The notes under the pieces: model-generated
What the model saw: only the letters and a program-made list of their open reading frames with translations
The model's database searches: none
What the model was told of the DNA's origin: nothing
NCBI GenBank assembly: GCA_025504975.1
Contig: JANUWI010000016.1
Coordinates: 868,001 to 932,000, forward strand
Source: Plenodomus lindquistii
Taxonomy: Eukaryota; Ascomycota; Dothideomycetes; Pleosporales; Leptosphaeriaceae
Direction of reading: 5' to 3'
DNA: 64,000 bases
Shown: in pieces, positions 47,476-59,480 of the stretch
Layout of the letters: each line of letters opens with the position of its first letter
Numbering within the stretch: position 1 is the stretch's first letter
Made by a program: the position numbers and the translations under genes

Positions 47476-48243
47476 AGATGGGATTATGCTTTGCACTTGC
47501 TTGTGCATTCTCACTTCATCAGATATCAAGGCCATTCAAGTGTCGTTCTATCAATACATTCACCAGTCAGGCGTTGGAAACCTAGGGTGGGTCCTACGTA
47601 TTCTCTCAAGCTAGAGAGGTGGATCCTTTTCCATATTCTTTGCTGGGTTGGCTAAAGATGATATGCGATTTGTGACTTATGTTATATAGCTTCCGTTTCG
47701 GATGACTAATTTCTATTTCGTGCCTGGCGTTCATATAGGTTTGAATGTAGATGAGACGTAGATGTGCTACCCTAGCACCAAGTCAAATACACATACACGC
47801 CAGCATATCTTCATTTCTTCACTGCTGGAAGAGAAGCTTCCTCTCCGTCTCTCAATGCAACTGAATATGGAGTTATAGCTGTAGGTATGACTTGCACGAG
47901 ACTCGGCGTGCGGCATCTTGGAGATGACCCCTGACATGCTGGGGAAATGGCATTCAGAGCTAAAAGGTACTAGTAATCCTTACGGTCTGCTTTTACAAAA
48001 AATGGACTGATGCTTGGAGTCTTGTTGCACATAGATTGGTGAGACAAAGGGTGTACGGACACAAAATTTGTAGTGTCTCAAAAGCTTATAGATAAGCACG
48101 ACTGGGACAATATCTATCCACATCTAACAATGAAAGCGGCAGACTTCCAATCTTAGACTACGATCAATCTGAACTCCAGTTTCACTTCATTCCACCACCT
48201 TCCTCATCTCGACCAAGGAAATCAGCGTCAGATTAATACATCG
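47476..48243. other. Convergent gap between PKS2 and P450 A
   Basis: 768 bases holding the two 3' ends. No motif-bearing frame, repeat or RNA gene was seen. Confidence 0.5.
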
Positions 48244-50227
48244 CTAATCCCATGTTCCGAACCCAACACCCTGCGGAACCTCCTTCCATTGATTTTTCTC
48301 ATCCAATAGCTCCTGACACTCGCGCCATGCCTCTCTCACCTTTTTCGCCTTGACACCCGAACGTGGCGTAATACTTGCCACGAACGGACTTGGCATAGCA
48401 ACCTGACTATCCGCCATGGCCGTTCTATCCGGCGTAATCGCATTTCCATGTGCATCTTTCATTTTGGCAATGTCAAAGGCCCATAGGAGCCTGGAGATGG
48501 CGAGGAAAAGCGAGCGGTCTACAACATGCATGCCCTGACACACGCGGCGGCTGGCACCGAAGCCAAAGTGGTCGCGCTTGCTGATATCAGGATTGTTGGC
48601 GGATTCGTAGGATGTGCTGGGGTCGTCGGCGAAGCGTAAGGGGTCAAAGACTTCGGGGTTGGTGTACCGGGAGGGGTCGAAATGGATACCCCTGGGCATG
48701 ATTAGCATCGCATATCGTAGGTTGGGGAGAGGAGGGGTAACGGGTATTAACACTTACCATACGTTCAACAGGACGGTCGAATCTTTGGGGATCCGATAGC
48801 CCATATACTCATCGTCTTGAGTATTGCTATGAGGCACGGAAAACGGGGTAATGGGCCACCATCGCAGAATCTCCTTACTAGCTGCTCGTACCATTGGTAG
48901 AATCTCTTGATCTGATAGCTCTGGTAACTTGTCGCCGCAGACTTTGTCGATTTCGTCGCGGATTAGTCGCTGCGCTTCGGGGTAGAGGAGCATGGCTTGT
49001 ATGAAGGCGACCAGGGTTGCGGAGCTGTCGAACCACAGCGTCAGATATTCTATCCTTTGTTTGTATTGGGGAGGAGGTATAAACGTGTGATGGCTTACGT
49101 CGTGTCGGATCCACCCTCAAGACCTGAGCCGCTGGTGTATGCGCAGAGATCGTCTGACCAGCCTTCTTTCTCCTGCGCTTTGGCTATGCCAACACAGAAG
49201 CAGGGCTAGTGGCACACAAGCCGTCAGCTATAAGGCAATTTCAAAATGACCCGGACAAGAGGACAGTACTCACAGCAGAAGTTCCATTCTTAATGTGTTC
49301 CTTGGCCTCGAACCAAAGCCCATTGTAAAACTTGCGCTCCTTGCGGCCCAAAGCTCTGGCCTCGCGCAGCGCAGGGAGACAAAACTCAGGCAACCACCGG
49401 AGAATGGGGTACAGATCCAACAAAGCCGATGTCTGACTGGCCACAACTTTCGCAAACTGGTCGAAGCCGTTGTAGAACTGTACGAGACGAGGATCTTGTA
49501 TGTCAACGGCGCGGAACCCATATACCATCTGCGCCGTGAGCGAGTAGGTGAACCGCTTGATATGGTCTGCGAAGCGATCGGGTTTATCTAGCAGATCGAC
49601 CAGCATTTGCTTGCATTCTAGGTCTTGATATGGCACGTAGGTCTTTGCAGCTTGGACGTGGAGCATGCTGTGCATCAGTTTCCGGGACGTGCGCCATGTG
49701 TCTCCATAAACCTGGCGCACCATAGGTCAGCGATGGAAGCGGGGTTTCAAAAACAAAAGGGAGATTGATTCACACTTACCATGGAAGCCATGCGCAAGCC
49801 CGAGCCGAGGATCGTCCAAGCCAGGTACAGCTCCGGACGGGACGAGTAAATTCTGCTTCGCTTCTCGAGCAAGTCCTTCACAGCTTGATCCGAACTAATG
49901 ATGATAAATGTTTTGGTCCCTAGAATGAGCGAGAAGACGGGCCTGGTAGACTGTCAGACCCGATACATCTTGTCATTTCTAAACTGGTAGCTTCTATACA
50001 TACCCATATTGCTTGGCCCATTCGAAGTATTGCAGCCAGGCGTGGCTCTTAGGCATCAAATGGAGATTGCCTATCACGGGCAATGTCGGAGGCCCAGGAG
50101 GTGCTCTCGCAGGCCTCGCGCCTACACGACTGATGCGCCACACAAGTAAAGCCACAAGACCCAAAGCGGCAACAGCAAGAGGAAACTTTGGGCTTAAGCC
50201 TAGATTTAGGAAGTCGTAGGCAGACAT
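48244..50227 (-). CDS. Cytochrome P450 A
   Basis: Six exons: 50004-50227, 49780-49942, 49274-49711, 49099-49205, 48758-49024 and 48244-48691, giving 548 codons. An N-terminal hydrophobic anchor (PLAVAALGLVALLVW) is followed by the proline-rich hinge RAPPGPPTLPVIGNLHLMPK, so the enzyme should sit on the ER membrane. The oxygen-binding I-helix reads LEGGSDTTSA over a splice junction. The ExxR motif is KEILRWWP and the heme loop is FGFGASRRVCQGMH with the thiolate cysteine. The hinge and I-helix style are those of the CYP64/O-methylsterigmatocystin-oxidoreductase-like group. It should hydroxylate or further oxidise a pathway intermediate; the position is unknown. It converges with PKS2 and lies in the same orientation as P450 B. 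Confidence 0.9.
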
Positions 50228-51410
50228 GTTGGTGGTCTTTTTTGAGACTGGATATTTGCAGAGGAGGTCTCGAGTGATCGCAATGGACTGTTACTCAATT
50301 CACCCTATGGCTGCGTACTAACTTCATACCTACCTGGAACTTCCTCAACTTACGCTCTACAAACACGGCTCATGAAAATGTAACATCTGATTGGATGAGT
50401 GAGAGTATTCGAAGGCCACCCGTGTGTTGTATTTCCGATTACGGTGCTGTTGGAAGGATCACGGGCAAAAGGCCGCTTCACGCCACTGCAATCGAAAAGA
50501 CACGGATAATCACAAATCATGACATCTCGTGCACAGCTTTACGCATGATGCGGGCTCAACTCGACATTGTTTTCGTAGTTGTTCGATCCCACAATCCCGT
50601 GGGCTTACTTTGTCCGGAACCGCTTCACGATTACCCGGCTTACTGTGATCGTGTTGCTTACGGTACCCCACTACTGCAGCTTACGTCTAGTCAGCTACAA
50701 TCAATACGCCTTTTTCAGCTTCTTACCAGAGACCAGAGGCCATGCCAAGCGCTCATGAAGAACACAGAATGTACTTCCGCTGGTTTAGTCGGATCGGACG
50801 GAGGAGCCACGAGAAGTCCTGTAATGAACTCGGCGTAGCAAGTCAATTCAGTTTGCCGGTACGCCTTAGGGCCGGGTTCTTTGCGTTGCGTACTGCCATA
50901 TCTGCGGTGTGCAGGTGCGCTGCTCTGGTTGAGTACGTAGTTACGGTTTTGGTGTTACCCCAACACGGACAAATCATCCATCCAGTCACAGCTCCTCATC
51001 CATCTTGAAGTCCATACCAAACTTTACGCATAATTGTTAATCGTGTATATCTTGAGCACCTCGGAATCTGGCCACGCAACCTCAGTATCTTCTCTAATTA
51101 AATTTGATGCTCCTTTATTCTTTGGCCCATGTCTCGCTTACATAACATCAATTGTGGCTTAATCCTATGTGGCTATAGCCTCCAATCAGCCATCAGTCAT
51201 CGACTTATCATTCAAGCAATCTATCTGCCTCATTAGGAGCAGGACAAATACATGTGTCGACTCAAATCGAGGAGGTGACCTTTAGAGTATGTCTAGTGAA
51301 AAACTGCCCGACGATTTTGTGATTGTGGTGTGGCCATATCAAAGTCTACGGATGAATTGTAGTCTGGCTCAAGCTAGATCGACGATACCACAAGTATCAA
51401 ATGTACCAAC
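50228..51410. promoter_or_regulatory. Region between P450 B 3' end and P450 A start
   Basis: About 1.2 kb. The part next to 50227 must hold the P450 A promoter. The frame 50395-50838 (plus) is open but has no recognisable motif and is not called. Composition is normal, with no repeats. Confidence 0.45.
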
Positions 51411-53230
51411 CTATCTAAATTCTCTGAGCCGGACATAACAATCTTGAGGCTCGTTCGTGGTCTTCATCACAGCCCCGTAACTAGACAGACCTGACGGGCA
51501 AGGGAGAAACTCAAAATTCCACACCAGCAGTGTGAGCAGAATGCGGGCTTCAACATACACAAGCCTCTTCCCCCAACAGGCTCGAGTACCAAGCCCAAAA
51601 GCCAGCTGAGGCCCTGCATTTGGGTCGAACTCGACGCGGCCATCTCGCTGCTTGAGCCAGCGCTCAGGAATAAAAGAGGTTACATCGTTGCGATTCCATA
51701 CGTTGCGAGCTACACCGGGCTTACTTCGCGCCTCCTGACTGCTAGGACTGCGTAGCTTCTCATCGATGTCGAAACCGGGTCGGGTCGTACTAGGGCCTGC
51801 GCACGGGTGTGACACAATTGTGCCCTTGGGAATGAAGAAACCCAGGAGCTGCGTATCTACCAGGGCCTCGCGGTCGACGCTTGGGGCAGTGCCAGAGCAG
51901 CGAAGCATCTCCTCTATTGTGGCCTCCAACCAAGGGACCTGAGTGCTGACAATCTCGTGTGCCGTTGGACTTCGTGCGCGGGCATGCGCTTCAGCGTGGG
52001 TTTTGTGTAGCGCAGCACGAAGCTCACTCTGGGCTTTGGAATTGTCAGCCAGGAACTTGACGCCCCAGCACAGTGTCGTGCTCGTAGTCTCGTGACCAGC
52101 GTAGACAAATCCGAAGACTTCATCCACCATGACGCGAGACTGGTAATCGGGCATGCGGTCAGCCTTCTCGGCAAGGCTTGTCTCACGAGCGACCATGTGC
52201 TCGACAGCTGATGAGGAACGCTCCCACTCGGCTTCTTCCTTAGTATCTGTTTGGGTCAATTTCTCGACAGCTGTACGCAATTGACTTCGAATGTAATCCT
52301 CTTTGAGTTGGTTTGCCGTCGCAACACGTGGTTTACGCATCACATACGCCCAAGTCAAAGCTGGCAGAGGGTTCCCGTGCAGCTCTATGACCGTTTCTGT
52401 CAGTTCGATGATTGCCGCCAGCAATTTGGGAAGAGCCGGCCGTTGGAAGGCCACTGGGTCGTCCTTGCCGCCCGAAGCCAGCAAGTCCTTCTGCTTGTCT
52501 TCGTTCAGGCCCTGAAGATAATCAAGTGCAGGCTGTACTGCACTATGCTCGAATTGCCTTCCAAAGGCAAAAGCAGTCACGGCGTCAAGGGCGAAGTTGT
52601 AGATATCTTTATTGGCAGCGAAGGGTCGCTCTCCTGCCATGCGGGCTTTGACACGCCAGACTGGAGGCAAATCAGTATATGACGAAGAAGAGCAACAAGG
52701 AGCAACATACGTTCAACCAACCGCTCCGCGCTACCATGCAATACCGGCGCCGCCACTTTGTGCAAAAAGGAAGGAGTCATCAGGTCGCGTATCAACATGC
52801 GCTGGGCCTTCCAAGAAGAGTCCGTCTTAAGATGAATGTGGTGACTCGGCAGTATCCCTTTCACAAGATTGGCCAATGTCACAGCCCGTTCAAATTCAGG
52901 TTCCCGGTGCACAAACAAATCGTGAGCCTCGCCGAAGTCGCCGAGAATCACCATGGGTCGGCCCAGCGGCCAGATGAAAATCTGTGCTATGGGTGTTTGA
53001 AGCTTCTCTAGGACTGAACCCAAGTATGTGATGTATGTACCTCCCTCTTCTATGTGTTTCTTCATTGCAGGAAGATCGCCGAGAACCTGGCGTGACGAGG
53101 ACTGGATGTATGGGATACCCGATATTGGTTTTGGAAGGGCATAGTGTCGAGCGAGGACCAGAAGAAGCAACAGACATGTTGCTCCAATCGCAAAGACTTG
53201 GTAGTTCGGTAGACCAAGTCCAAATGCCAT
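51411..53230 (-). CDS. Cytochrome P450 B
   Basis: Two exons, 52711-53230 and 51411-52660 (intron 50 bases), giving 589 codons. The ATG at 53230 starts MAFGLGLPNYQVFAIGATCL, leading into a hydrophobic anchor and the hinge LPKPISGIPYI. The I-helix motif is FVYAGHETTSTTL, ExxR is IEEMLRC, the PERF-type motif is FIPERWLK, and the heme loop is FGLGTRACWGKRL with Cys as ligand. The length is above the P450 norm because of a long stretch between the ExxR and PERW motifs (DEKLRSPSSQEARSKPGVAR). It is a different family from P450 A and C by these motifs. The role is presumed oxidation of the polyketide. It is transcribed divergently from P450 C over a 439-base gap. Confidence 0.9.
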
Positions 53231-53669
53231 TATTTCTTGGGCAGGCAAAGGAGTGGTAGATGAGGATGAGAAAGAATGGTTAGTTCCTAGATGAAGAGAG
53301 ACGATTTCGAGACTTTCAGGGATATCTCTACAGTAAATTAAGTCCGTTGTTGAAGACGAACAACTCCTCACTTGGTTAGTAGTGCACAAGGTAAGCTCAA
53401 GGTCCATCTAGCGAATGGCAGGCCACGCTCGCTTAGCTTCATGCAGGATTACCTGGTATTGACGCAGTATTACCTCCATCAGATTCTCAAATCACACAGC
53501 TTGTCATCGTCTACGTTTAGTGTAGCTCACGCAATGTTCGACGCTAGATATGGTCGCTGCTGGGCAACTCGGATGGTCCCCATAAGGCATTCATGCTCCA
53601 AGTGATTGCACTTCGAGAGACGCAAAAGTTTGTCGGCAGTCTGATTTTCGGCCCTCGAGGTTTGCAGCC
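53231..53669. promoter_or_regulatory. Bidirectional promoter between P450 B and P450 C
   Basis: A 439-base gap between divergent start codons, arguing that the two oxidases are expressed together. The frame 53372-53605 inside it is short and motif-free. Confidence 0.6.
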
Positions 53670-55662
53670 ATGGATTCTCAGTCGGAATCCGGGACACTAG
53701 CAAACAACTCCTTCTATTCTCCCAAACCGCAATGGCAGGGTTGGATTCGCCAGGGCGCGCTCGTGACAGTAGGTCTCACATTGGCGTACTATGCTTGCAC
53801 GTTCTTTTATAGACGTAAGATCCCTATCACCTCGTTCAGACGTGACTGACATGCAATGCAGTCTACTTGTCTCCTTTGTCTAAAATCCCCGGCCCGAGGC
53901 TAGCAGGTGAAGCACTTTTTCCCACACATATTAAATGTATCAAGTTCTGACAGCTTGGCATAGGCATGACTTATGTATACGAAGCTTTCTATGAAGCATG
54001 GCTTGGCGGCAAATACTTTCTTCGGGTAACGGAGATGCACAAGCAATATGGTGCGTTGTCGCTCTCCCTCTCCACGCGCATCATTCTAACCTTAACGTGA
54101 TCAGGGCCCATCGTTCGCATCACGCCCAATGAGGTTCATTTCAGCGATCCCGAGTTCCTCGACACCCTGTATCCAGCAAGTGGTAGGAAGACAGACAAGC
54201 CACATTGGTTCCCTCTCCGGACTGGTAGTAAGTCACAATCCAGACCGCAATCCGTGTCGATACATTCGGTTGACGCCACCTTACCAGCTCCTAACTCGAT
54301 CGTATCTACTCAATACCATGACAAACATCGTCAGCGCCGAAACGCACTCAACTCCTTTTTCTCAACCGCAAGTATCCATCGTCTAGAGCACATCATGCGC
54401 AAGCATCTCGGCGTGATGCTTTCTCGCCTCGAAGAAGCCGGGCGCAACGAACAAGTGGTACAAATGCACCACATCTTCAAAGCCTGCGCAAGCGACGTTA
54501 TAACCATGTACGCGTTTGACGAATCGCTCAAATTCATGGACATGCCCGACTACGGGAAATCACATTTCGAGTCGACGGATTCCTTCTTCTTCATGACGCA
54601 TCTCTGCTTTCTCTTCCCGTGGCTCATGCCGCTCATTCAGTTTTCGCCGGACTGGCTGCTGCGGTTCCTGTTCCCGTCCATGGGCGCGCTGCGTGAGCGG
54701 CAGAATTGGTGGCTCGATCAGGTTCGTGCGATTCGCTCGTCGCCGAACCCGGAACGCGTCAAGAGTACCATTTTCGAGGGGATCTTGAACAGCAAGTTAC
54801 CGGCGGAAGAGAAGTTGGACTTGCGATTGGCTAGTGAGGCACAGCTGGTTGTATTTGCAGGCGAGGGAACGACTGGTCAGTAAATTCTCGCTAGATTTTC
54901 CAACTCATAGAGTTATAGCATGCTAACGTTGGTACGGGGGTACGTAGCCTGGACACTCACAGCAGCACTATACGAGCTCCTCGCTCATCCCGCCGAAGTG
55001 GTCAGGCTCAAAGCAGAGCTCTCTGGTATCGAGCTTCAGGACGATGGCATGCCATCCCTCGCTGCCGTTGAAGGTCTTCCCTACCTAGGCGCCATTATCC
55101 AGGAGGCAGTCAGACTGCACCCCGGCGTGATGGCCCGCCAAATGCGCGTTTCGCCAGACGTACCCATTACCTACACATCCAAAGAGACCAACAGAGTCTA
55201 CGTCGTGCCGCCCGGCACAGTGTATAGCGCATCGCCTCTGGATACGCACATGAATCCTGATGCCTTTGAGGATCCGTACGAATTCCGGCCATCACGCTGG
55301 ATCGAAGATCCTAAGCTGACACGTTACTTTCATGGATTTGCTAGAGGTTCACGTAATTGCGTTGGGTATATACCTTCTTTCCTTGCCTACTTCTTGTGCA
55401 CCCCCCCCCCCCCCTTTTTTTTTCCGTGGCGACGCATCAGCTAATACGCATCCCCAGCATGTCCCTCGCTCGCCGAGAAATGGCTCTCATACTCGCGAGT
55501 TTCTTCCTCAAGTACGACCTTTACGATGGCAAAAAAGATGGGCATACAATGACGCTATACGAGACGGAGCGGGCGCGCGATATTGACGCGAACAGCGATT
55601 TCATCATTCCTGTTGCTGCCGAGGGAAGTCAAGGACTGCGCGTCAAGTTTCGAAGTCCGTAG
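53670..55662 (+). CDS. Cytochrome P450 C (trichodiene-oxygenase-like group)
   Basis: Seven exons: 53670-53814, 53862-53906, 53964-54050, 54105-54227, 54288-54875, 54948-55365 and 55458-55662, giving 536 codons. The anchor (GALVTVGLTLAYYACTFFY) is followed by SPLSKIPGPRLAG. The I-helix is VVFAGEGTTAWTL, ExxR is QEAVRLHPG, the PERF position reads FRPSRWIED, and the heme loop FARGSRNCVGMSLA is canonical. The C-terminus (TLYETERARDIDANSDFIIP) is typical of fungal P450s related to trichodiene oxygenase. Intron 6 holds a run of 14 C followed by 9 T, a spot prone to sequencing or replication slippage. It likely hydroxylates or epoxidises a cluster intermediate; the substrate is unknown. Confidence 0.9.
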
Positions 55663-56280
55663 ATTGGAGGCTGTCGGCGTGTCGCAGACTGTGGTAGGAT
55701 TGGCTGTGGATTTGTTTTGTCGGTTAGTCGTCACGAAAGAATCTGTGGCGCTAGGAATGAATGGCCTTGCGCGTCACTCATTGGTATTGCTTGTGCTCAA
55801 ATTGTAGACGGTCAGCTTTGCCGGCAAAGAGAAATATGGAAACGTCTTTCATCGCAGATGCGTCGATCATGAACCTAAAGACGTTTTAGCAATCTCGATT
55901 TGCTAATAAAGTTGGCTTGCACATGCATTACTATTGTCGCTGGCCACTGGCATTATGTCTGCCCCAAGTATCCAATGAAGATGACTTGACAAAAGGTAAG
56001 ATTTAGAATCAGCATGAGCCCAAGCCCGGAATCAGGGACCTCGAAGTTAGAAAACTTGGATCAAAAGTATTAGGAAGCGGGACAGAGATGCATTATACAA
56101 AGCAAAAATGGATGCTAGCTGGCTAACACTCTAGAACAACGAGATGTCTGATTGCTTGAGCTAGATCAATCTAAGTAATCCATATAGACGACTAGCAGAC
56201 CTTATCGATCGAGCAGGAATTATTCCTCATCAAAACCTTGATATCGCTCTCCATCCATTGACGTCTGCAATGACTCGCTT
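55663..56280. other. Convergent gap between P450 C and the SDR
   Basis: 618 bases with the two 3' ends. No motif-bearing frame or repeat was seen. Confidence 0.5.
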
Positions 56281-57092
56281 CTAATATCCCCGGACGTCAC
56301 CCTGCCAGCCAATCATCTTACCGCCATGCTTCTCTTTGCTTGTTTCACTGAGCACCTTGATCATACCATCGCATGAAGCGTCGATGGTAAGTTCAGCATG
56401 TGGGGCGCCAAAGTAATGAGCTCCAGCATTGCCGAGATCGGTCTGCACCCAGCCAGGGTCCAAGACAAAGGCGTTCAGCCAGGTATCCTCGCCGTTGATG
56501 CGCACGATGAACCAGTTCACCAATGCTTTGGATGGACCATAGGCGGCGTTTGGCATCGGCAGTTGGTTACTGCTCGTGGTTAGCTTTGGCACGAATCCAA
56601 TCTTGAATGCAGCGAGAAAGATGGGAGAGATACGCACGGAATGCAACCGGCAGAAGACCCCATGGGCGCGAAGATTGGCTCTTTGGACGACTTTTGCAGC
56701 AGCGGTCGGGTGGCTTGGTAGAGGGAGATGACACCGTATGCGTTCGGGGCAATGTGGTCACGAAGGTCCTTGATCTTGAGCTCGGCAACGGATGGCCAGA
56801 CATACGATACGCCTGCATTGGCGATGACGATGTCGAGGTGATCAATGCCGTGGTTCTTTTGCAGTTCCTCTACAGCATTGAAGGCGTCCTGTTCAACTGA
56901 GGCGTCGATCTTGACAACGATGAGCTTGCTGCCTTCGCCCTTGGGCAGGTCGGCCAATGCCTGTGACGAGGGGTGAGCCGGGTCGCGGTTGCCGGCGATG
57001 ACGGTGTGGTTGGGCTGGGCGAGGTACTTCTGCAAAAGTCCTAGGCCTAGGCCGCGGTTGGCGCCAGTGATGAAGACGACGGTTGAAGTCAT
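56281..57092 (-). CDS. Short-chain dehydrogenase/reductase (norsolorinic-acid-ketoreductase-like)
   Basis: Two exons, 56638-57092 and 56281-56569, giving 247 codons; the 68-base intron has a GCTAAC branch site. The Rossmann nucleotide loop is FITGANRGLGLGLLQ (TGxxxGxG) and the structural IANAG motif follows. The serine is in APMGSSAG, and the catalytic Tyr-Lys pair is in AAYGPSKALVNW. DPGWVQTDLGNAG closes the active site. Family members reduce ketones or oxidise alcohols with NAD(P)H, and relatives act in polyketide tailoring. The protein has no signal peptide and should be cytosolic. It is a normal full-length member of the family with no sign of decay. Confidence 0.9.
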
Positions 57093-57643
57093 GTTAGAGT
57101 TGAGTGAGTTGGTGCTAGATTGGTGGGAACTCAGAGAAGGGCCGAATGGTTAGGGAGACTAGACATGGTGCGTGTGTGGGCCTTTAATAGTGAAGGGCTG
57201 TACACAACTCATCATGACAATGTATCTCCCATTATGGCGGGTATCGAAAGACGTGATGACAAAGGTAATGGGCAGGGACGTGCTCAACGTTACCCCACGT
57301 GAACGGACGAAAGTTAGCGCGGGCAGGTTCAAGACTGTCTGAGAAGGAAGCCTTGCAGCAACAACACAGTGCAAGGGTAATCAGTGCACAACAGGTCTGA
57401 GAGGCATAATATTCGGACACGGCCTAACACATTCAGCCGGTTGTATCGGTTGATGTTACGGCCATTTGTTAGCCCACGGGCGGTGTGGTAATCCTGCATG
57501 TTCGCCCGCTTTGTTCTTCAACCAATCATAGGTAGGTACCTACGGTATCACCCACATGCACGAGCCGGAACTGCCCAACAGAGGCGCCTAGAGCAGTAAT
57601 CCTCCACCCAACTAGCCAAGATTGCTCATGTCTGGAACAGGTT
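57093..57643. promoter_or_regulatory. SDR promoter and acyltransferase 3' end
   Basis: 551 bases. A TATTAAAG word on the minus strand near 57182-57190, about 95 bases before the SDR start, is a plausible TATA-like element. The rest has no feature I can name. Confidence 0.4.
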
Positions 57644-59143
57644 TCATAAATAACAGGTCGTGAAGTGGCTGAAGTCGACATCGCGCAGCAGAAGCGCCAT
57701 TTCGTCCGGCAGCGCGTTCAGGACAAATTCGACGCCCCCATTCGTCTTGCGTGGCAAGACAAAGCATATACGCCCGCTGGTGTTCCATTGGCTCATGAGT
57801 GGTCTCACAGCCTGGGGTCGACCGCCGTCAACCCAAACATGGCCGCCAAAGTGTAGGTCCTCGAGCGGATACATGATGAGTGACGAGATTACATTGTCAA
57901 ACGCTGCCAAACCCTTCCCATGGGGCAGCACGCTCAAATCTTTGATACTTCGAGCGATAGCGTAAGCATCCAGCAAGGCTTCATGCGTGGCCGACTCAGC
58001 CACGGCGCGAATGTCAAGGGCGACATGCCCAAGCGATGTCTCGTCTGCGGTGAGAGACGATAGCGTGCGGCGGCATTGATTGATCAGCGTAAGATTGCCC
58101 AGGTAGGGCGCAGGCATGGCGTGGGAGAAGTTGGGCCGTCCGTCGAGTGCCATGTGCAACTGTGCCTCAGATGTGTCAAGCTCCGCCGCCGCTCGTCCGC
58201 CTTCGACCGCGGCCAGTCGATGAGCTTTGGCGAGACTTCGCCATATCAACGCGGAGAGTGCATCCATGCCAGATAGGCTGGACGATGGCGAGGATTTGGC
58301 TCCTTCAATACACCGCTTGCGCAGCTCAGTGAATTGCGACTTGGAGACATAGAACATAGCGGCTTGCATCCGCGGCGATTGCACTGATGTAGCAGCTGGT
58401 GGCTCGATATCGTTTGCTGACGTACTCTCTTGTTTCACAGTCAGAGTAGCAGGGTCAAGATCCATCATCTTCCACACTTCAGGGCCAAGGTCACTAATGG
58501 CCCGTCCCGAGCCTTCGCGCTTCCAGATGCCGTCGATCCGGGCCCGGTCTACATTGACGGGGCCCGAAACTTCGGCTGGTGGTCCACCTTGCAGCTCATG
58601 GCAGTTGGCAGCCCACAATTTCAAGATGTCCAAAACTGCAGTCCCATCACACACGGTGTGATTTATGCTCAACGTGAGAAGACATGCACCTGGTAAGAAA
58701 CTGGCCTGCGCGGCAAGGACGGTGGGACTGTGCTGGGCATCGATGGGCGAAAAGAGTGGTACCCAGAGCAGTTCCTCGTGGGTGAAAGTGTCGAGAGGAA
58801 AGCCTGATGCTTCCAGATCCTCGTAGGTAAGGTCCGTCTCAAGCTGCTTGAAGCGAAGTTGAGGGAGAGCGTCGACTCCATCTCCGTTCACGGCAGATTG
58901 GGGGTACCAGCGCACTTCAAGCTGGCCAGGCCGCCAGCCAGGCGTATCTGAAGCCTGTAAATGAACAGTGCCGCCAAGCCAGGGGTGCTGCTCGAGAGTT
59001 CGACGTAGACCGTCCTGCAGCGTTACGAAGATTTGTCCGGGTTCGGCATCGTCCGATAGACCAAAGTAGATGCAAAAGCTCGGATAGCAGCTGCGAGCAT
59101 AATGATCCAAGGGACCCAGCGAGAATTGCTGTTGTCCAGCCAT
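57644..59143 (-). CDS. BAHD/trichothecene-3-O-acetyltransferase-type acyltransferase
   Basis: Intronless gene of 499 codons starting at the ATG at 59143 (MAGQQQFSLGPLDHY); an upstream in-frame TTG extends the open frame but is not a start. The catalytic H-x-x-x-D motif is SINHTVCDGTAV. The second structural motif of the family, usually DFGWG, is replaced by a variant, LHFGGHVWVDGGRPQAVRP. Two-domain enzymes of this PF02458 family transfer an acyl group from acyl-CoA to a hydroxyl in the cytosol. In a cluster with two HR-PKSs it could acetylate the product or attach one chain to the other as an ester (inference). Length is normal. It lies in the same orientation as the SDR and the FAD oxidase. 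Confidence 0.88.
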   Translation of the reverse strand: MAGQQQFSLGPLDHYARSCYPSFCIYFGLSDDAEPGQIFVTLQDGLRRTLEQHPWLGGTVHLQASDTPGWRPGQLEVRWYPQSAVNGDGVDALPQLRFKQLETDLTYEDLEASGFPLDTFTHEELLWVPLFSPIDAQHSPTVLAAQASFLPGACLLTLSINHTVCDGTAVLDILKLWAANCHELQGGPPAEVSGPVNVDRARIDGIWKREGSGRAISDLGPEVWKMMDLDPATLTVKQESTSANDIEPPAATSVQSPRMQAAMFYVSKSQFTELRKRCIEGAKSSPSSSLSGMDALSALIWRSLAKAHRLAAVEGGRAAAELDTSEAQLHMALDGRPNFSHAMPAPYLGNLTLINQCRRTLSSLTADETSLGHVALDIRAVAESATHEALLDAYAIARSIKDLSVLPHGKGLAAFDNVISSLIMYPLEDLHFGGHVWVDGGRPQAVRPLMSQWNTSGRICFVLPRKTNGGVEFVLNALPDEMALLLRDVDFSHFTTCYL

Positions 59144-59480
59144 GATGTTTGACCGTAGGAATGGCGGGATTAGTCGTAGCCCGAGAGCATACTTCAGGTG
59201 TTGCAACCGAGTAGATGTCCAACCAAGCTGGTTTGGTCGTATATGCCACTAAAAACATGCACATTATCGAAGCTTACGTCGTATGCATTGATGACAGCCT
59301 AAGAGAAGTAATAGTGCGGTGCCTTGTCTATTGATTACCCACCTACCTAAACAACCTAGGAAATGTGCAGAAAAGGGGACGCGAATCTAAGGCTATATCA
59401 TGTAATTTTGATCTAAGACAAATGGAGAATGCAACTGGAACTGGTATGGGCTCTAAGGATCAAGAGGAGACAGGCTATTG
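59144..59480. other. Short gap between FAD oxidase and acyltransferase
   Basis: 337 bases holding the 3' end of the FAD oxidase gene and the acyltransferase promoter. No clear motif. Confidence 0.5.

Noticed and set aside
53612..53621. TTCGAGAGAC in the P450 B/C promoter, nine of ten positions of the reverse complement of the reported ToxE site ATCTCNCGNA
   Set aside because: A one-mismatch match to eight fixed bases is expected about once per 1.3 kb by chance, and no exact copy was found in the cluster promoters I scanned by eye.
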